From Anisus vortex (lineage: Eukaryota > Mollusca > Gastropoda > Planorbidae), in contig OX421508.1 in assembly GCA_949126835.1 (NCBI GenBank), positions 17,546,098-17,610,097 on the forward strand: a stretch of 64,000 bases of DNA, written 5' to 3'. Below are positions 36,661 to 48,345 of the stretch, one piece after another. Each line of letters opens with the position of its first letter. The first letter of the stretch is position 1. The translations under genes and the position numbers were made by a program. The notes below the pieces were generated by a model, which made no database searches, was not told the origin of the DNA, and was given only the letters and a program-made list of their open reading frames with translations.

Positions 36661-36683
36661 AGAGAAAGGCCTGGAGGAGAGAT

Positions 36684-36800
36684 CATATAGATACATAGAT
36701 AGATAGATATATTAGATAGATAGAAAACCAGCTAGACAGACAGACAGATAAACAGATAGACAGATAAACAACTAGATAGATAGATAGATAAATAGATAAA
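36684..36800. repeat. GATA/GACA microsatellite
   Basis: A run of TAGATAGATAGATA mixed with GACAGACAGACA and AACAGATAGACA units. Confidence 0.9.
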
Positions 36801-36919
36801 AATAATGTTGTACTTTATACTCTCTTTATGTCAATACTGTTATGGATTTGATATTTTATACATGCTTTTATTGATTTATATTATTTTTTGTAGATTTATA
36901 ACTTTTGTCGTTTTGATGT

Positions 36920-37436
36920 AAATCAAACATACAAGGACACCGCTTTTTTTAAATCAAACGTACAAGGACACCGATTTTTTTAAATCAAACGTATAAGAAC
37001 ACCGCTTTTTGTTTAAAAATATCTATCTAATCCAGATAAGAACTACAACTACACAATCTCACTGTGGCCATAATACTGTAGCCTATAATGTCAATATTTC
37101 ACTTATCTAATCCAGATAAGAACTACAACTACACAATCTCACTGTGGCCATAATACTGTAGCCTATAATGTCAATATTTTACTCATATTTTCACTTCATT
37201 ACTTAGTTGACCTCTTGTGGTATATCTAATGGCTTTATTGGTTCTTTACTACAAATCTGGAGGTCAGGCATTGTCAGGTTTATTACTCTCTAGTGTGTGG
37301 TTTGGCTATTTTATTCTGTTTTGGACACTCGGAGAGTTTAACGGTTATTTCTAACACTCTCTAGCGTGTGGTTTGGCTATTTTATTCTGTTTTGGACACT
37401 CGGACAGTTTAACGGTTATTTTTATCACTCTCTAGG
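36920..37436. repeat. Three short tandem duplications (31, 79 and about 71 bp)
   Basis: Three copies of a 31-bp unit with AATCAAACGTACAAGGACAC start at 36,920, 36,951 and 36,982. Two copies of a 79-bp unit with TCTAATCCAGATAAGAACTA start at 37,024 and 37,103. Two full copies and a partial third of a unit of about 71 bp with GTGTGGTTTGGCTATTTT run from about 37,283. Confidence 0.9.
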
Positions 37437-38339
37437 GCAGCGAAACATACCAATAAGATGAGAAAAGCTAAAGTGAGGGGGGGGGAGGTGTGATAAAACA
37501 TTTTAAAGAAAGTTTTAGTTGAGTCCGTAAAATAATTAGATATATTGAGAGAGTATTAAATCTTGAACCAATAGGTATAGATGTGTTATAGCGGTGGTGT
37601 GTTATGCAAATAATAAACAAATACATTTTCCGTTTAACTGTTAAATTATTTACATTAAAGTAAATAAAGGTAAGCATCTCTTATATCGTTTATACAAACG
37701 GGCATAACCTTGATTAAGATAAGTTTTAAAATAGTTTTAATAAAACGTAATATGACATGTTGTTACTGGCCTTATCATTTGTTCGTGTCGTCGCGTGTCT
37801 GTGAGTTTGGGACCATGTCAGTTGTACGGGATGAGTAAACGGATGTGTAATGTTAGGTGCGTGAGATGTGTTTAACACCGGGGGGGGGGGGATGCTTTAT
37901 CAAAACAAACAAAAGGAACAAACAGGGTGGGGGTGACGTCAGCAGAAAGGGCACGTGACAGATGACGACATTGTCAAAACAAACTTGACTGTGTGACTGT
38001 TCCCAGACACAACAAAATGTGCCCGGTGCCCCCACGCCTACACAAAGTGACAATGACCACACAGAAAGCGTCCACTATAACACTCTAACACTGTAACAAC
38101 TAATTCCAGTTGCCCCAGACCACTAAAACTAGAATTCCAGTTGCCCCAGACCACTAAAACTAGGTTCTTTGAAATATATTGTAATTATTATTTTTATGGG
38201 TTTCTAGTCTATTGCTTCTAAAATCTGTTAAAATATAACAACCCGCGTTGCCTGTTTGTACTTTTTTTTTTAAGACATCATTTAGAAATAAACTTGTACT
38301 AGTCGCTTGTAAACTTACAGGTTTATGGTAGGCTACAAT
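37437..38339. other. Intergenic stretch with CpG/CRE patch
   Basis: It contains G runs at 37,479 and 37,880, a perfect TGACGTCA at 37,934-37,941 and an E-box CACGTG at 37,951. A 30-bp direct repeat with TTCCAGTTGCCCCAGACCAC lies at 38,103-38,163. No gene recognised. Confidence 0.5.
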
Positions 38340-39245
38340 GAGAAAATTTACAATCATGAGATGATACAATCATGGAGTGCTACAATCATGGAGTAAACAC
38401 TTATGGAATGATACAATCATGGAATGATACAATCATGGAATGATACAATCATGGAATGATACAATCATGGAATGATACAATCATGGAATGATACAATCAT
38501 GGAATGATACAATCATGGAATGATACAATCATGGAGTAAACACTTATGGAATGATACAATCATGGAATGATACAATCATGGAATGATACAATCATGGAAT
38601 GATACAATCATGGAGTAAACACTTATGGAATGATACAATCATGGAATGATACAATCATGGAATGATACAATCATGGAATGATACAATCATGGAATGATAC
38701 AATCATGGAATGATACAATCATGGAATGATACAATCATGGAGTAAACACTTATGGAATGATACAATCATGGAATGATACAATCATGGAATGATACAATCA
38801 TGGAATGATACAATCATGGAATGATACAATCATGGAATGATACAATCATGGAATGATACAATCATGGAATGATACAATCATGGAATGATACAATCATGGA
38901 ATGATACAATCATGGAATGATACAATCATGGAATGATACAATCATGGAGTAAACACTTATGGAATGATACAATCATGGAATGATACAATCATGGAATGAT
39001 ACAATCATGGAATGATACAATCATGGAATGATACAATCATGGAATGATACAATCATGGAATGATACAATCATGGAATGATACAATCATGGAATGATACAA
39101 TCATGGAATGATACAATCATGGAGTAAACACTTATGGAATGATACAATCATGGAATAATACAATCATGGAATGATACAATCATGGAATGATACAATCATG
39201 GAATGATACAATCATGGAATGATACAATCATGGAATGATACAATC
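38340..39245. repeat. 16-bp satellite-like array with a spaced 15-bp variant
   Basis: The unit AATGATACAATCATGG is repeated about 50 times. An AGTAAACACTTATGG unit replaces it at irregular intervals (38,394, 38,536, 38,613, 38,741, 38,947 and 39,123). Each unit holds ATGATACAATCAT, a near-palindrome. Confidence 0.95.
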
Positions 39246-40249
39246 AGAAAATGATGCAATCATATAAAGATACAAGCAAAGGATTGTTCGACCATCGATG
39301 AATACAATCAATGAGTGGTACAAATAAGGCCTTCTGAACATTGTACTAGCCACACAATCCACTTGTGTGTGTTTATGTATGTCGTGTCCAAAGAAACAAA
39401 TTAATTCTGTTTCACAAATATTTGGATATGAATTGTTGTATTTCCGGCCCACCAAAGGCCTTTTTGTTAAAGTTGTTGTCATGATTTTCTTGTATCCATT
39501 TTATTGTTCTTGTATCTTCTATCTGTAGTAGGCCTACAGTTGGATGTCTTTAATAGAGTTTATTATATATTTTGGTTTAATTTTGCAGAAAAATTCATGA
39601 AGAGTTCTACAGTAATAGTATTTACGTCGAATTTCACATATACGGCCACAAAGGGTTAATTTAATTTTGTAGAAATAATTAGTGCGAATTATTGCACGCA
39701 ATGCTAAGTATTAGTGCGCTTGTCTTTCTTTTCCATTCCTTAAATGTTGGAATATTGTTGAAGATATCTTAACTTGGGCAAGGCAATTGAATATAATGTT
39801 ATAGAAGCCGTAAAAGCGACAAAAACGTTTGCAAAAAAACAAAACAAGAGACAATTTGGGAGGAGGAGAGCACCCGTGGCCATAGGGCCCCCGACTGCAA
39901 CGGTTTGGGGGGAGGGGGGAATGAAAAGACATTCCTGTCACCGCGTGTACGAGAAAGTACCGGGAAGGCAAGACGCCATAGTTCAGTTGACGTCAGACAG
40001 GCCCCTCAGCGGGGGTAGCTTCCCTTTGTCTAGTGCTAGTTGATGGGAGTACACAAGTACATCTTGGTAGAAATGTACGGAATACCCACTGTGTACATAT
40101 CGTAGGTTACAGTATAAATATGTATGGGTTTGAATCGTATTTTTAAAGATGGGGGTTTGTAAAAAAAATAAATTGAAAAAGATATCTTGAAAACAAAACA
40201 TTGTTTTCCTCATCAGAAAAGCTTTTTAGACCACGTGAGGGTAACTGAA
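39246..40249. other. Intergenic stretch with SINE tail and GC-rich patch
   Basis: A partial SINE tail (ATTGTACTAGCCACACAATC) lies at about 39,340. A GC-rich patch at 39,855-40,025 has a perfect TGACGTCA at 39,988-39,995, and a TATAAATA-like motif lies near 40,112. An open frame over the patch has no homology I know. One TAGGCCTA lies at 39,529. Confidence 0.45.
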
Positions 40250-40467
40250 GGCTAGATTCTTGGGGTCAGCAACATTTTGATAATAATGTGTTAAAGTGGG
40301 ATTTCTAATTCATTCAGCGTGCCAACAATCGAAAACTCATCCTGCTTTAGCACTTAATTTTATGTAGAAAATACTTGAATAGCCTTTTTTATGGGGATCT
40401 TCCGCGTGTCTTTAAAAACCACCCTGCTTGCCAAGTCTGGAATAGGTTGCCGACTCCTGGGCTAAAT
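40250..40467. mobile_element. hAT-like MITE relic with 8-bp target duplication
   Basis: GGCTAGAT (40,250-40,257) and GGCTAAAT (40,460-40,467) flank about 200 bp. The left end reads GGGGTCAGCAAC and the right end, on the other strand, CAGGAGTCGGCAACC. Ends of the form CAGGRGTCGGCAACC and 8-bp duplications are typical of hAT transposons. Both the flanks and the ends have drifted. Confidence 0.5.
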
Positions 40468-41200
40468 AATTCCTATTCGCATTTTTAGAGTTTACCTCTA
40501 ACGAGTGCCTGTCTGTGTGTGCTCTTCCTGATGAAAACTCTCTAATATGCGCACATCCAACTAGTACCCAAAATACGCCTCCCAATGTGCGCTCCCTATC
40601 CACTCAATGTATGCGCCATTCACTGTGCAGCTGTTAACAGTTTTCCTTCCAACGTGAGCAACTTAATCTGTGCTCGCGATCTACATCCATCATCACCCAC
40701 AAAACCCTTTCTAAAGTGCACCTCCCTAAAATGATGAATTCTTCAAGCCTACAAGTGCTTCGTCTGCCGAAACTGTAGTCAAGACTTTAAAGAGCATCCT
40801 GCAGATATTGTGCTACGTAATATTATTAATAATCACTAAGTAACAAGAACTTCTATCCAACTGAGCCAAACAGATATGTTCTAAATTTTGAGTTGGGAGA
40901 ATGTTTGATAACATTATCATTACGCTTACGTCTATTCAGTATAATATATTATCTTCAAAGGTAACATGCAAGTTCCCCACTTGCCAACTCTTATATCTAG
41001 CAGCCTATGTGTATATAATATAGACTACAGTCGAAATTTAAAATAAACTATAGAAATTTAAAATTAAAAGCCAAATTGTGCTTGTAGTATTGTTGATACA
41101 GGGGCGGAAAAAAGTATCGAAAACTAAATGGACAACAGCAGAATGATACCTAAAAAAACAACTGACACATACAAATAAGGAAAGTGGAAAGAGTAAATAT
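40468..41200. other. Intergenic stretch with a decayed GTGCGC-rich periodicity
   Basis: Between about 40,500 and 40,730 the motifs TGTGTGCTCTTCC, TATGCGCACATCC, TACGCCTCCC, TGTGCGCTCCC and GTGCACCTCCC recur every 20-45 bp. This looks like a very old, eroded tandem repeat. Otherwise AT-rich with no gene. Confidence 0.4.
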
Positions 41201-41205
41201 AAAAA

Positions 41206-41547
41206 CTAACAACCCCAGATACAACCCCAGATACAACTTACAACCCCAGAGACAACCCAAGATACAACCCAAGATACAACCCCAGATACAACCCCAGATA
41301 CAACCCCAGATACAACTTACAACCCCAGATACAACCCAAGATACAACCCAAGATACAACCCCAGATACAACCCCAGAGACAACCCCAGATACAACTTACA
41401 ACCCCAGATACAACCCAAGATACAACCCAAGATACAACCCCAGATACAACCCAAGATACAACCCCAGATACAACCCAAGATACAACCCAAGATACAACCC
41501 AAGATACAACCCAGATACAACCCCAGATACAACCCCAGATACAAACA
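41206..41547. repeat. 12-bp tandem repeat
   Basis: Units ACCCCAGATACA and ACCCAAGATACA run about 28 times with occasional ACTTACAACC interruptions. The period of 12 keeps frames open on both strands, giving a spurious open frame of 151 codons. Confidence 0.95.
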
Positions 41548-41567
41548 ATCCTTTCAATAAAAAGTGG

Positions 41568-41770
41568 GGGAACGGTGACCGAGCGCGTTCAGCTGGCGTA
41601 CCGACGGTCCTGGGTTTTTCCCGGGTCTGGAAGCCTTAGTTGGTGTAAAGTAAAGGCGACTGTGCATAGTGCTGGTCAAATAATCACCTACTATGCCGTG
41701 GCCACAGACACTGATGAATGCCGCTTCATCCGCTCTATGGAACAATTTGGGAATACTTTACCACTTTACT
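41568..41770 (+). mobile_element. tRNA-derived SINE copy
   Basis: Head GGTGACCGAGCGCGTTCAGC, decayed B box, GGTCTGGAAG, a body with AGTTGGTGTAAAGTAAAGG, then AGTGCTGGTCAAATAATCAC and TGCCGTGGCCACAGACACTG. It matches the family at 0.95, 42.2, 46.2 and 46.6 kb. Inactive by appearance. Confidence 0.65.
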
Positions 41771-42189
41771 TTTTAAATAAAAAGGAAAATTTTGATATCT
41801 CGACGATGAATATATCAAGGCCGAATTGGACCCAAAGGGTGACGGTTGTGATAATGCATGGAAAACAAAGATCTTTGTAAACTTGTCCAGTCCTTGACAT
41901 ACTATTAAGCCACTGGCCCACCTCCGCCCCTCCAGTACTAGTCCCTCTTGTCATGTTCTTGTGTTGATTTATGTTAATCAGATTGTTAGTGACATACATC
42001 AGCCTCGTTTTCATATTTTAACAAATAACTTGAGAGGTCTAAATCATTGTTGAAATATTAACTGGCCTAGTATTTTTGTTAATCCTGTCATTCACACATT
42101 GATTTATAGAATTTCAATAAAAAACTTTTTAACAAATAGATCTAGATCTATATCTATCTTTCTATATATATATATAATTATAGTATGGG

Positions 42190-42420
42190 GGATACATGGT
42201 GGACTAGCGTACCAATTGTCTCGGGTTTGAATCCTGGTGAAGGCTAGGATTTGTTTCTGGGCCTGGCGGTGTCTCATGTAGTTGGTGATAAGTAAAAGAG
42301 GCTTGGCATTGTGCTTGCTCACATAATCCCCTATTATGCCACGGAAACTACTAAATGCTACTTCACATGCCCTGTGTATTAAATAGTTCCGTGGAAGGAT
42401 ACTTTTACTTTACTAAGTAT
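42190..42420 (+). mobile_element. tRNA-derived SINE copy
   Basis: Head CATGGTGGACTAGCGTACCA with A-box-like TGGACTAGCGT, then B box GGGTTTGAATCC. A body with GTTGGTGATAAGTAAAAGAG follows, then TTGTGCTTGCTCACATAATC and GCCACGGAAACTACTAAATG. Same family as its neighbours, diverged. Confidence 0.7.
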
Positions 42421-42835
42421 GTACATAACAGCAGTGTGTTCTGTTTTCCATATGGAAGGTTAAGGCTAGGGTGTTCTTTGCCTCGGTATTTGAGATTATA
42501 CAAGAGTCTAGCCAGATCTGAAGGTTATCTTAATTTATTAGGAGAAATTAAAGGTGACTCAACATCACATCATGTATTTATAAGTTCTTTTGTATGTCAT
42601 GGCCTGAAAAAAAACAATTAGCTTCTTTACCAAGATGAACTATTCACCGATTAAATAAATAAATAATTCTAGCTTAGTAACTCATTGAAATAAACATTTA
42701 GATAGGTTTTTATTAGAAGAATCATGTTTACAAAAAAACATATAATATTTTTCTGCTTTCTACCTGATTACCTTTTCTAGACCTAAACGTCTCTAGATAA
42801 TCTTATATTGGCTAGATTTTCTCGGGTAATATTTC
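42421..42835. other. Short intergenic stretch: nothing recognised
   Basis: AT-rich sequence between the SINE and the 3-kb array. No gene or mobile element seen. Confidence 0.5.
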
Positions 42836-45792
42836 TACATGAATATGTGTTTGGATAATATTAAATTTCTACATGAATATGTGTTTGGATAATATTTCTA
42901 CATGAATATGTGTTTGGATAATATTAAATTTCTACATGAATATGTGTTTGGATAATATTTCTACATGAATATGTGTTTGGATAATATTAAATTTCTACAT
43001 GAATATGTGTTTGGATAATATTAAATTTCTACATGAATATGTGTTTGGATAATATTTCTACATGAATATGTGTTTGGATAATATTAAATTTCTACATGAA
43101 TATGTGTTTGGATAATATTTCTACATGAATATGTGTTTGGATAATATTTCTACATGAATATGTGTTTGGATAATATTTCTACATGAATATGTGTTTGGAT
43201 AATATTAAATTTCGACATGAATATGTGTTTAGATAATATAAAATTTCTACATGAATATGTGTTTGGATAATATTTCTACATGCATGAATATGTGTTTGGA
43301 TAATATTAAATTTCTACATGAATATGTGTTTGGATAATATTAAATTTCTACATGAATATGTGTTTGGATAATATTTCTACATGAATATGTGTTTGGATAA
43401 TATTAAATTTCTACATGAATATGTGTTTGGATAATATTTCTACATGAATATGTGTTTGGATAATATTTCTACATGAATATGTGTTTGGATAATATTTCTA
43501 CATGAATATGTGTTTGGATAATATTAAATTTCTACATGAATATGTGTTTGGATAATATTTCTACATGAATATGTGTTTGGATAATATTTCTACATGAATA
43601 TGTGTTTGGATAATATTTCTACATGAATATGTGTTTGGATAATATTTCTACATGAATATGTGTTTGGATAATATTTCTACATGAATATGTGTTTGGATAA
43701 TATTAAATTTCTACATGAATATGTGTTTGGATAATATTTCTACATGAATATGTGTTTGGATAATATTTCTACATGAATATGTGTTTGGATAATATTAAAT
43801 TTCTACATGAATATGTGTTTGGATAATATTTCTACATAAATATGTGTTTGGATAATATTAAATTTCTACATGAATATGTGTTTGGATAATATTTCTACAT
43901 GAATATGTGTTTGGATAATATTTCTACATGAATATGTGTTTGGATAATATTTCTACATGAATATGTGTTTGGATAATATTTCTACATGAATATGTGTTTG
44001 GATAATATTTCTACATGAATATGTGTTTGGATAATATTTCTACATGAATATGTGTTTGGATAATATTTCTACATGAATATGTGTTTGGATAATATTTCTA
44101 CATGAATATGTGTTTGGATAATATTTCTACATGAATATGTGTTTGAATAATATTTCTACATGAATATTTGTTTGGATAATATTTCTACATGAATATGTGT
44201 TTGGATAATATTTCTACATGAATATGTGTTTGGATAATATTTCTACATGAATATGTGTTTGGATAATATTTCTACATGAATATGTGTTTGGATAATATTA
44301 AATTTCTACATGAATATGTGTTTGAATAATATTTCTACATGAATATGTGTTTGGATAATATTTCTACATGAATATGTGTTTGGATAATATTTCTACATGA
44401 ATATGTGTTTGGATAATATTTCTACATGAATATGTGTGTGGATAATATTTCTACATGAATATGTGTTTGGATAATATTAAATTTTTACATGAATATGTGT
44501 TTGGATAATATTAAATTTCTACATGAATATGTGTTTGGATAATATTTCTACATGAATATGTGTTTGGATAATATTAAATTTTTACATGAATATGTGTTTG
44601 GATAATATTAAATTTCTGCATGAATATGTGTTTGGATAATATTTCTACATGAATATGTGTTTGGATAATATTTCTACATGAATATGTGTTTGGATAATAT
44701 TTCTACATGAATATGTGTTTGGATAATATTTCTACATGAATATGTGTTTGGATAATATTAAATTTCTACATGAATATGTGTTTGGATAATATTTCTACAT
44801 GAATATGTGTTTGGATAATATTTCTACATGAATATGTGTTTGGATAATATTTCTACATGAATATGTGTTTGAATAATATTTCTACATGAATATTTGTTTG
44901 GATAATATTTCTACATGAATATGTGTTTGGATAATATTTCTACATGAATATGTGTTTGGATAATATTTCTACATGAATATGTGTTTGGATAATATTTCTA
45001 CATGAATATGTGTTTGGATAATATTAAATTTCTACATGAATATGTGTTTGAATAATATTTCTACATGAATATGTGTTTGGATAATATTTCTACATGAATA
45101 TGTGTTTGGATAATATTTCTACATGAATATGTGTTTGGATAATATTTCTACATGAATATGTGTGTGGATAATATTTCTACATGAATATGTGTTTGGATAA
45201 TATTAAATTTTTACATGAATATGTGTTTGGATAATATTAAATTTCTACATGAATATGTGTTTGGATAATATTTCTACATGAATATGTGTTTGGATAATAT
45301 TAAATTTTTACATGAATATGTGTTTGGATAATATTAAATTTCTGCATGAATATGTGTTTGGATAATATTTCTACATGAATATGTGTTTGGATAATATTTC
45401 TACATGAATATGTGTTTGGATAATATTTCTACATGAATATGTGTTTGGATAATATTTCTACATGAATATGTGTTTGGATAATATTAAATTTCTACATGAA
45501 TATGTGTTTGGATAATATTTCTACATGAATATGTGTTTGGATAATATTTCTACATGAATATGTGTTTGGATAATATTTCTACATGAATATGTGTTTGGAT
45601 AATATTTCTACATGAATATTTGTTTGGATAATATTTCTACATGAATATTTTTAATATGTGTTTGAATAATATTTCTACATGAATATGTGTTTGGATAATA
45701 TTTCTACATGAATATTTTTAATATGTGTGTGGATTATATTTCTACATGAATATGTGTGTGGATAATATTTCTACATGAATATGTGTGTGTAG
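42836..45792. repeat. 3.0-kb minisatellite, 29- and 34-bp units
   Basis: About 95 units contain CTACATGAATATGTGTTTGG and ATAATATT. A 34-bp form adds AAATT. A segment of about 726 bp is duplicated: rare variants (TTTGAATAA at about 44,143 and 44,869; TGTGTGTGG at 44,433 and 45,159) recur at the same spacing. The right end degrades into TTTTTAATATGTG variants. Confidence 0.97.
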
Positions 45793-46217
45793 ACTCCATA
45801 TAGTTATACAAAGATAAGTGGTCAGCCAAAGTCCTGTACGCTTATCGAAATCGACTAGGGCTCCTGGAGAACACTGGGCGTATAATTTATTCCAGCAATC
45901 TTGGGTGTTTATAAGTGGATGTTAGAATACGATTAACGTTTGAGCTGTAGGGTTTAAACACTAAAGGTATTGTTGGCCACTTGTATAACGAGTCTACCTT
46001 GCTATTAACATTTTAGTATGCTCAGTTCCCATTGGTTCAATCACAGTGTCTGGTGTGTGGGGGGAGTACAAAACATTAATTGCCGCTTTAATTAAACGAT
46101 TCCTTCTTTTTATTTTCCCTCATTATCGAGGACAATAAATTCTTGCATAATTGAGTAGTCAAGGATTCAAAAGAACTCTCTCCAAAAGACTTCTATCTTG
46201 TGTCCGTCCACTCTGCG
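45793..46217. other. Intergenic stretch: nothing recognised
   Basis: Single-copy-looking sequence of mixed composition, with no reading frame or element I can identify. Confidence 0.45.
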
Positions 46218-46500
46218 AAGACATGATGGCAGAGCGGCAGCGCGTTCAGGTTAGGCATAGCAAAGGTTCTGGGTTCGAATCACAATGAAGGCTAAGATTC
46301 GTTCCCGAGTTTGGAGGGTGCCCTTGACTCTATTCAGCTCTAATGCATAGGCCTACCCGACATAAATTAGGGAAAGTAAAGACTGCGGGCATTGTGCTGG
46401 CCACACAATCACTATAGTTTGCCGTGGACTCAGAAACTACCGAACGCTTCAGCACAAGTCCATATGGATAAAACTGGTCCGACGATGATACTTCTCTACA
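46218..46500 (+). mobile_element. tRNA-derived SINE copy carrying TAGGCCTA
   Basis: Head GGCAGAGCGGCAGCGCGTTC, B box GGGTTCGAATC, then AAGGCTAAGATTCGTTCCCG and a body with ATTAGGGAAAGTAAAGACTG. The tail is GGGCATTGTGCTGGCCACAC and TTTGCCGTGGACTCAGAAAC. Where related copies read GGGTACCTG, this copy has a gain giving CATAGGCCTACCCG (46,346-46,359). Confidence 0.75.
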
Positions 46501-46559
46501 CACTGCCAAGAGTAGGGACTGTGTTGAAGATCTCAGCCCTTTGTAAAAAAAAGTAAAAT

Positions 46560-46790
46560 ACCCGTGAAACCGAATTGATCCATAGGTCCGCTGAAGCAGC
46601 GTTCACAAGTTTTTGTGGCCACGGCATACTAAGTAGTAGGTACTTTACCCCAACTAAGGTCAGGTACCCATCAGAGCTGGGTAGACTCAGGGACACCCTC
46701 CAGACCCGGGAAAAAATCTTAGCCTGCACCAGGATTCGAACCCGGGACCAGTCGAACGCCCTGCCGCTCGGCTACCGTGCCTACCTTCCC
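46560..46790 (-). mobile_element. tRNA-derived SINE copy, reverse orientation
   Basis: Read on the minus strand, the copy begins with GGCACGGTAGCCGAGCGGCA, then B box GGGTTCGAATCC. GGTCTGGAGGGTGTCCCTGA, CAGCTCTGATGGGTACCTGA and TGCCGTGGCCACAAAAACTT follow. It is the best-preserved head in the window. With the copy at 46.2 kb it forms an inverted pair about 60 bp apart. Confidence 0.8.
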
Positions 46791-46808
46791 TTTGTCACAT
46801 GATAATAA

Positions 46809-47330
46809 ATAGGCGATTCAGTAACATTCACACAGCTGTAGGTAAATACGCGATTCAGTATCATTCACACAGCTGTAGGTAAATACGCGATTCAGTATAA
46901 TTCACACAGCTGTAGGTAAATACGCGATTCAGTATCATTCACACAGCTGTAGGTAAATACGCGATTCAGTATCATTCACACAGCTGTAGATAAATACGCG
47001 ATTCAGTATCATTCACACAGCTGTAGGTAAATACACGATTCAGTATCATTCACACAGCTGTAGGTAAATACGCGATTCAGTATCATTCACACAGCTGTAG
47101 GTAAATACGCGATTCAGTATCATTCAAACAGCTGTAGGTAAATACGCGATTCAGTATCATTCACACAGCTGTAGGTAAATACGCGATTCAGTATCATTCA
47201 CACAGCTGTAGGTAAATACGCGATTCAGTATCATTCACACAGCTGTAGGTAAATACGCGATTCAGTATCATTCACACAGCTGTAGTTAAATACGCGATTC
47301 AGTATCATTCACACAGCTGTAGGTAAATGA
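46809..47330. repeat. 37-bp minisatellite, about 14 copies
   Basis: Units contain ACGCGATTCAGTATCATTCA and CACAGCTGTAGGTAAAT. Each holds two CpGs (ACGCGA) and the E-box palindrome CAGCTG. Copies are nearly identical. Confidence 0.96.
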
Positions 47331-47628
47331 CAGAAGTTTGTGATCCATCCATTAACTCACGGGAAGCCAGTAGAGATCTTTAGGAACCGGTGTAATTGAT
47401 GATTGGAGCTAATAAACACCGACATACGTGAGCACTTATATAATGGTGTCGTTTAATATCTTAAAGAGTAAAACAACTGTGATTACTTAAACAGCTGTGG
47501 CTGGACTCTTTATTATATAAATATCTTATTTGAAAAAAAACGAAAGTGTTGGTCTAAATGTAAACCTGAGAAAATTCAAATTAACTGTCGTTTTAAATAA
47601 CAATTTGGGTTCTGGTGTGAAGGCAATC

Positions 47629-48345
47629 GGGTATGGCTCTAGTGTAGAGGCCACCAGGTATGGCTCTAGTGTGGAGGTCACAAGGTATGGCTCTAGTGTG
47701 GAGGTCACAAGGTATGGCTCTAGTGTAGAGGCCACCAGGTATGGCTCTAGTGTGGAGGTCACAAGGTATGGCTCTAGTGTGGAGGTCACAAGGTATGGCT
47801 CTAGTGTAGAGGCCACCAGGTATGGCTCTAGTGTGGAGGTCACAAGGTATGGCTCTAGTGTGGAGGTCACAAGGTATGGCTCTAGTGTAGAGGCCACCAG
47901 GTATGGCTCTAGTGTAAAGGCCACTAGGTATGGCTCATGTGGGGGGCCACCAGGTATGGCTCTAGTGTAGAGGCAACAAGGTATGGCTCTAGTGTGGAGG
48001 CCACAAGGTATGGCTCTAATGTAGAGGCCACTAGGTATGGCTCATGTGGGGGGCCACCAGGTATGGCTCTAGTGTAGAGGCAACAAGGTATGGCTCTAGT
48101 GTGGAGGCCACAAGGTATGGCTCTAGTGTAGAGGCCACTAGGTATGGCTCATGTGGGGGGCCACCAGGTATGGCTCTAGTGTAGAGGACACTAGATATGG
48201 CTCTAGTGTGGAGGCAACCAGGTATGGCTCTAGTGTAGAGGTCACAAGGTATGGCTCTAGTTTAGAGGCCACCAGGTATGGCTCTAGTGTAGAGGTCGCA
48301 AGGTATGGCTCTAGTGTGGAGGCAACCAGGTATGGCTCTAGTGAA
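47629..48345. repeat. 27-bp minisatellite, about 26 copies
   Basis: Units contain GGTATGGCTCTAGTGTGGAG with GTCACAA, GCCACCA or GCAACCA ends. Blocks with CATGTGGGGGGCCACCA recur about every 107 bp near 47,935-48,160, an internal higher-order duplication. The period of 27 keeps frames open on both strands. Confidence 0.95.

Noticed and set aside
38340..39245. CRISPR-like array (short repeats with a second recurring unit)
   Set aside because: There are no unique spacers, the units are contiguous, and the setting is an animal nuclear genome.
39774..40043. 89-codon open frame over the GC-rich patch
   Set aside because: No recognisable domain; the frame is open because the patch is GC-rich. Kept only as part of a possible regulatory patch.
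46560..46790. tRNA gene
   Set aside because: A and B boxes are present but the cloverleaf is not complete, and the same head is joined to a shared body and tail in several copies, so it is a SINE.
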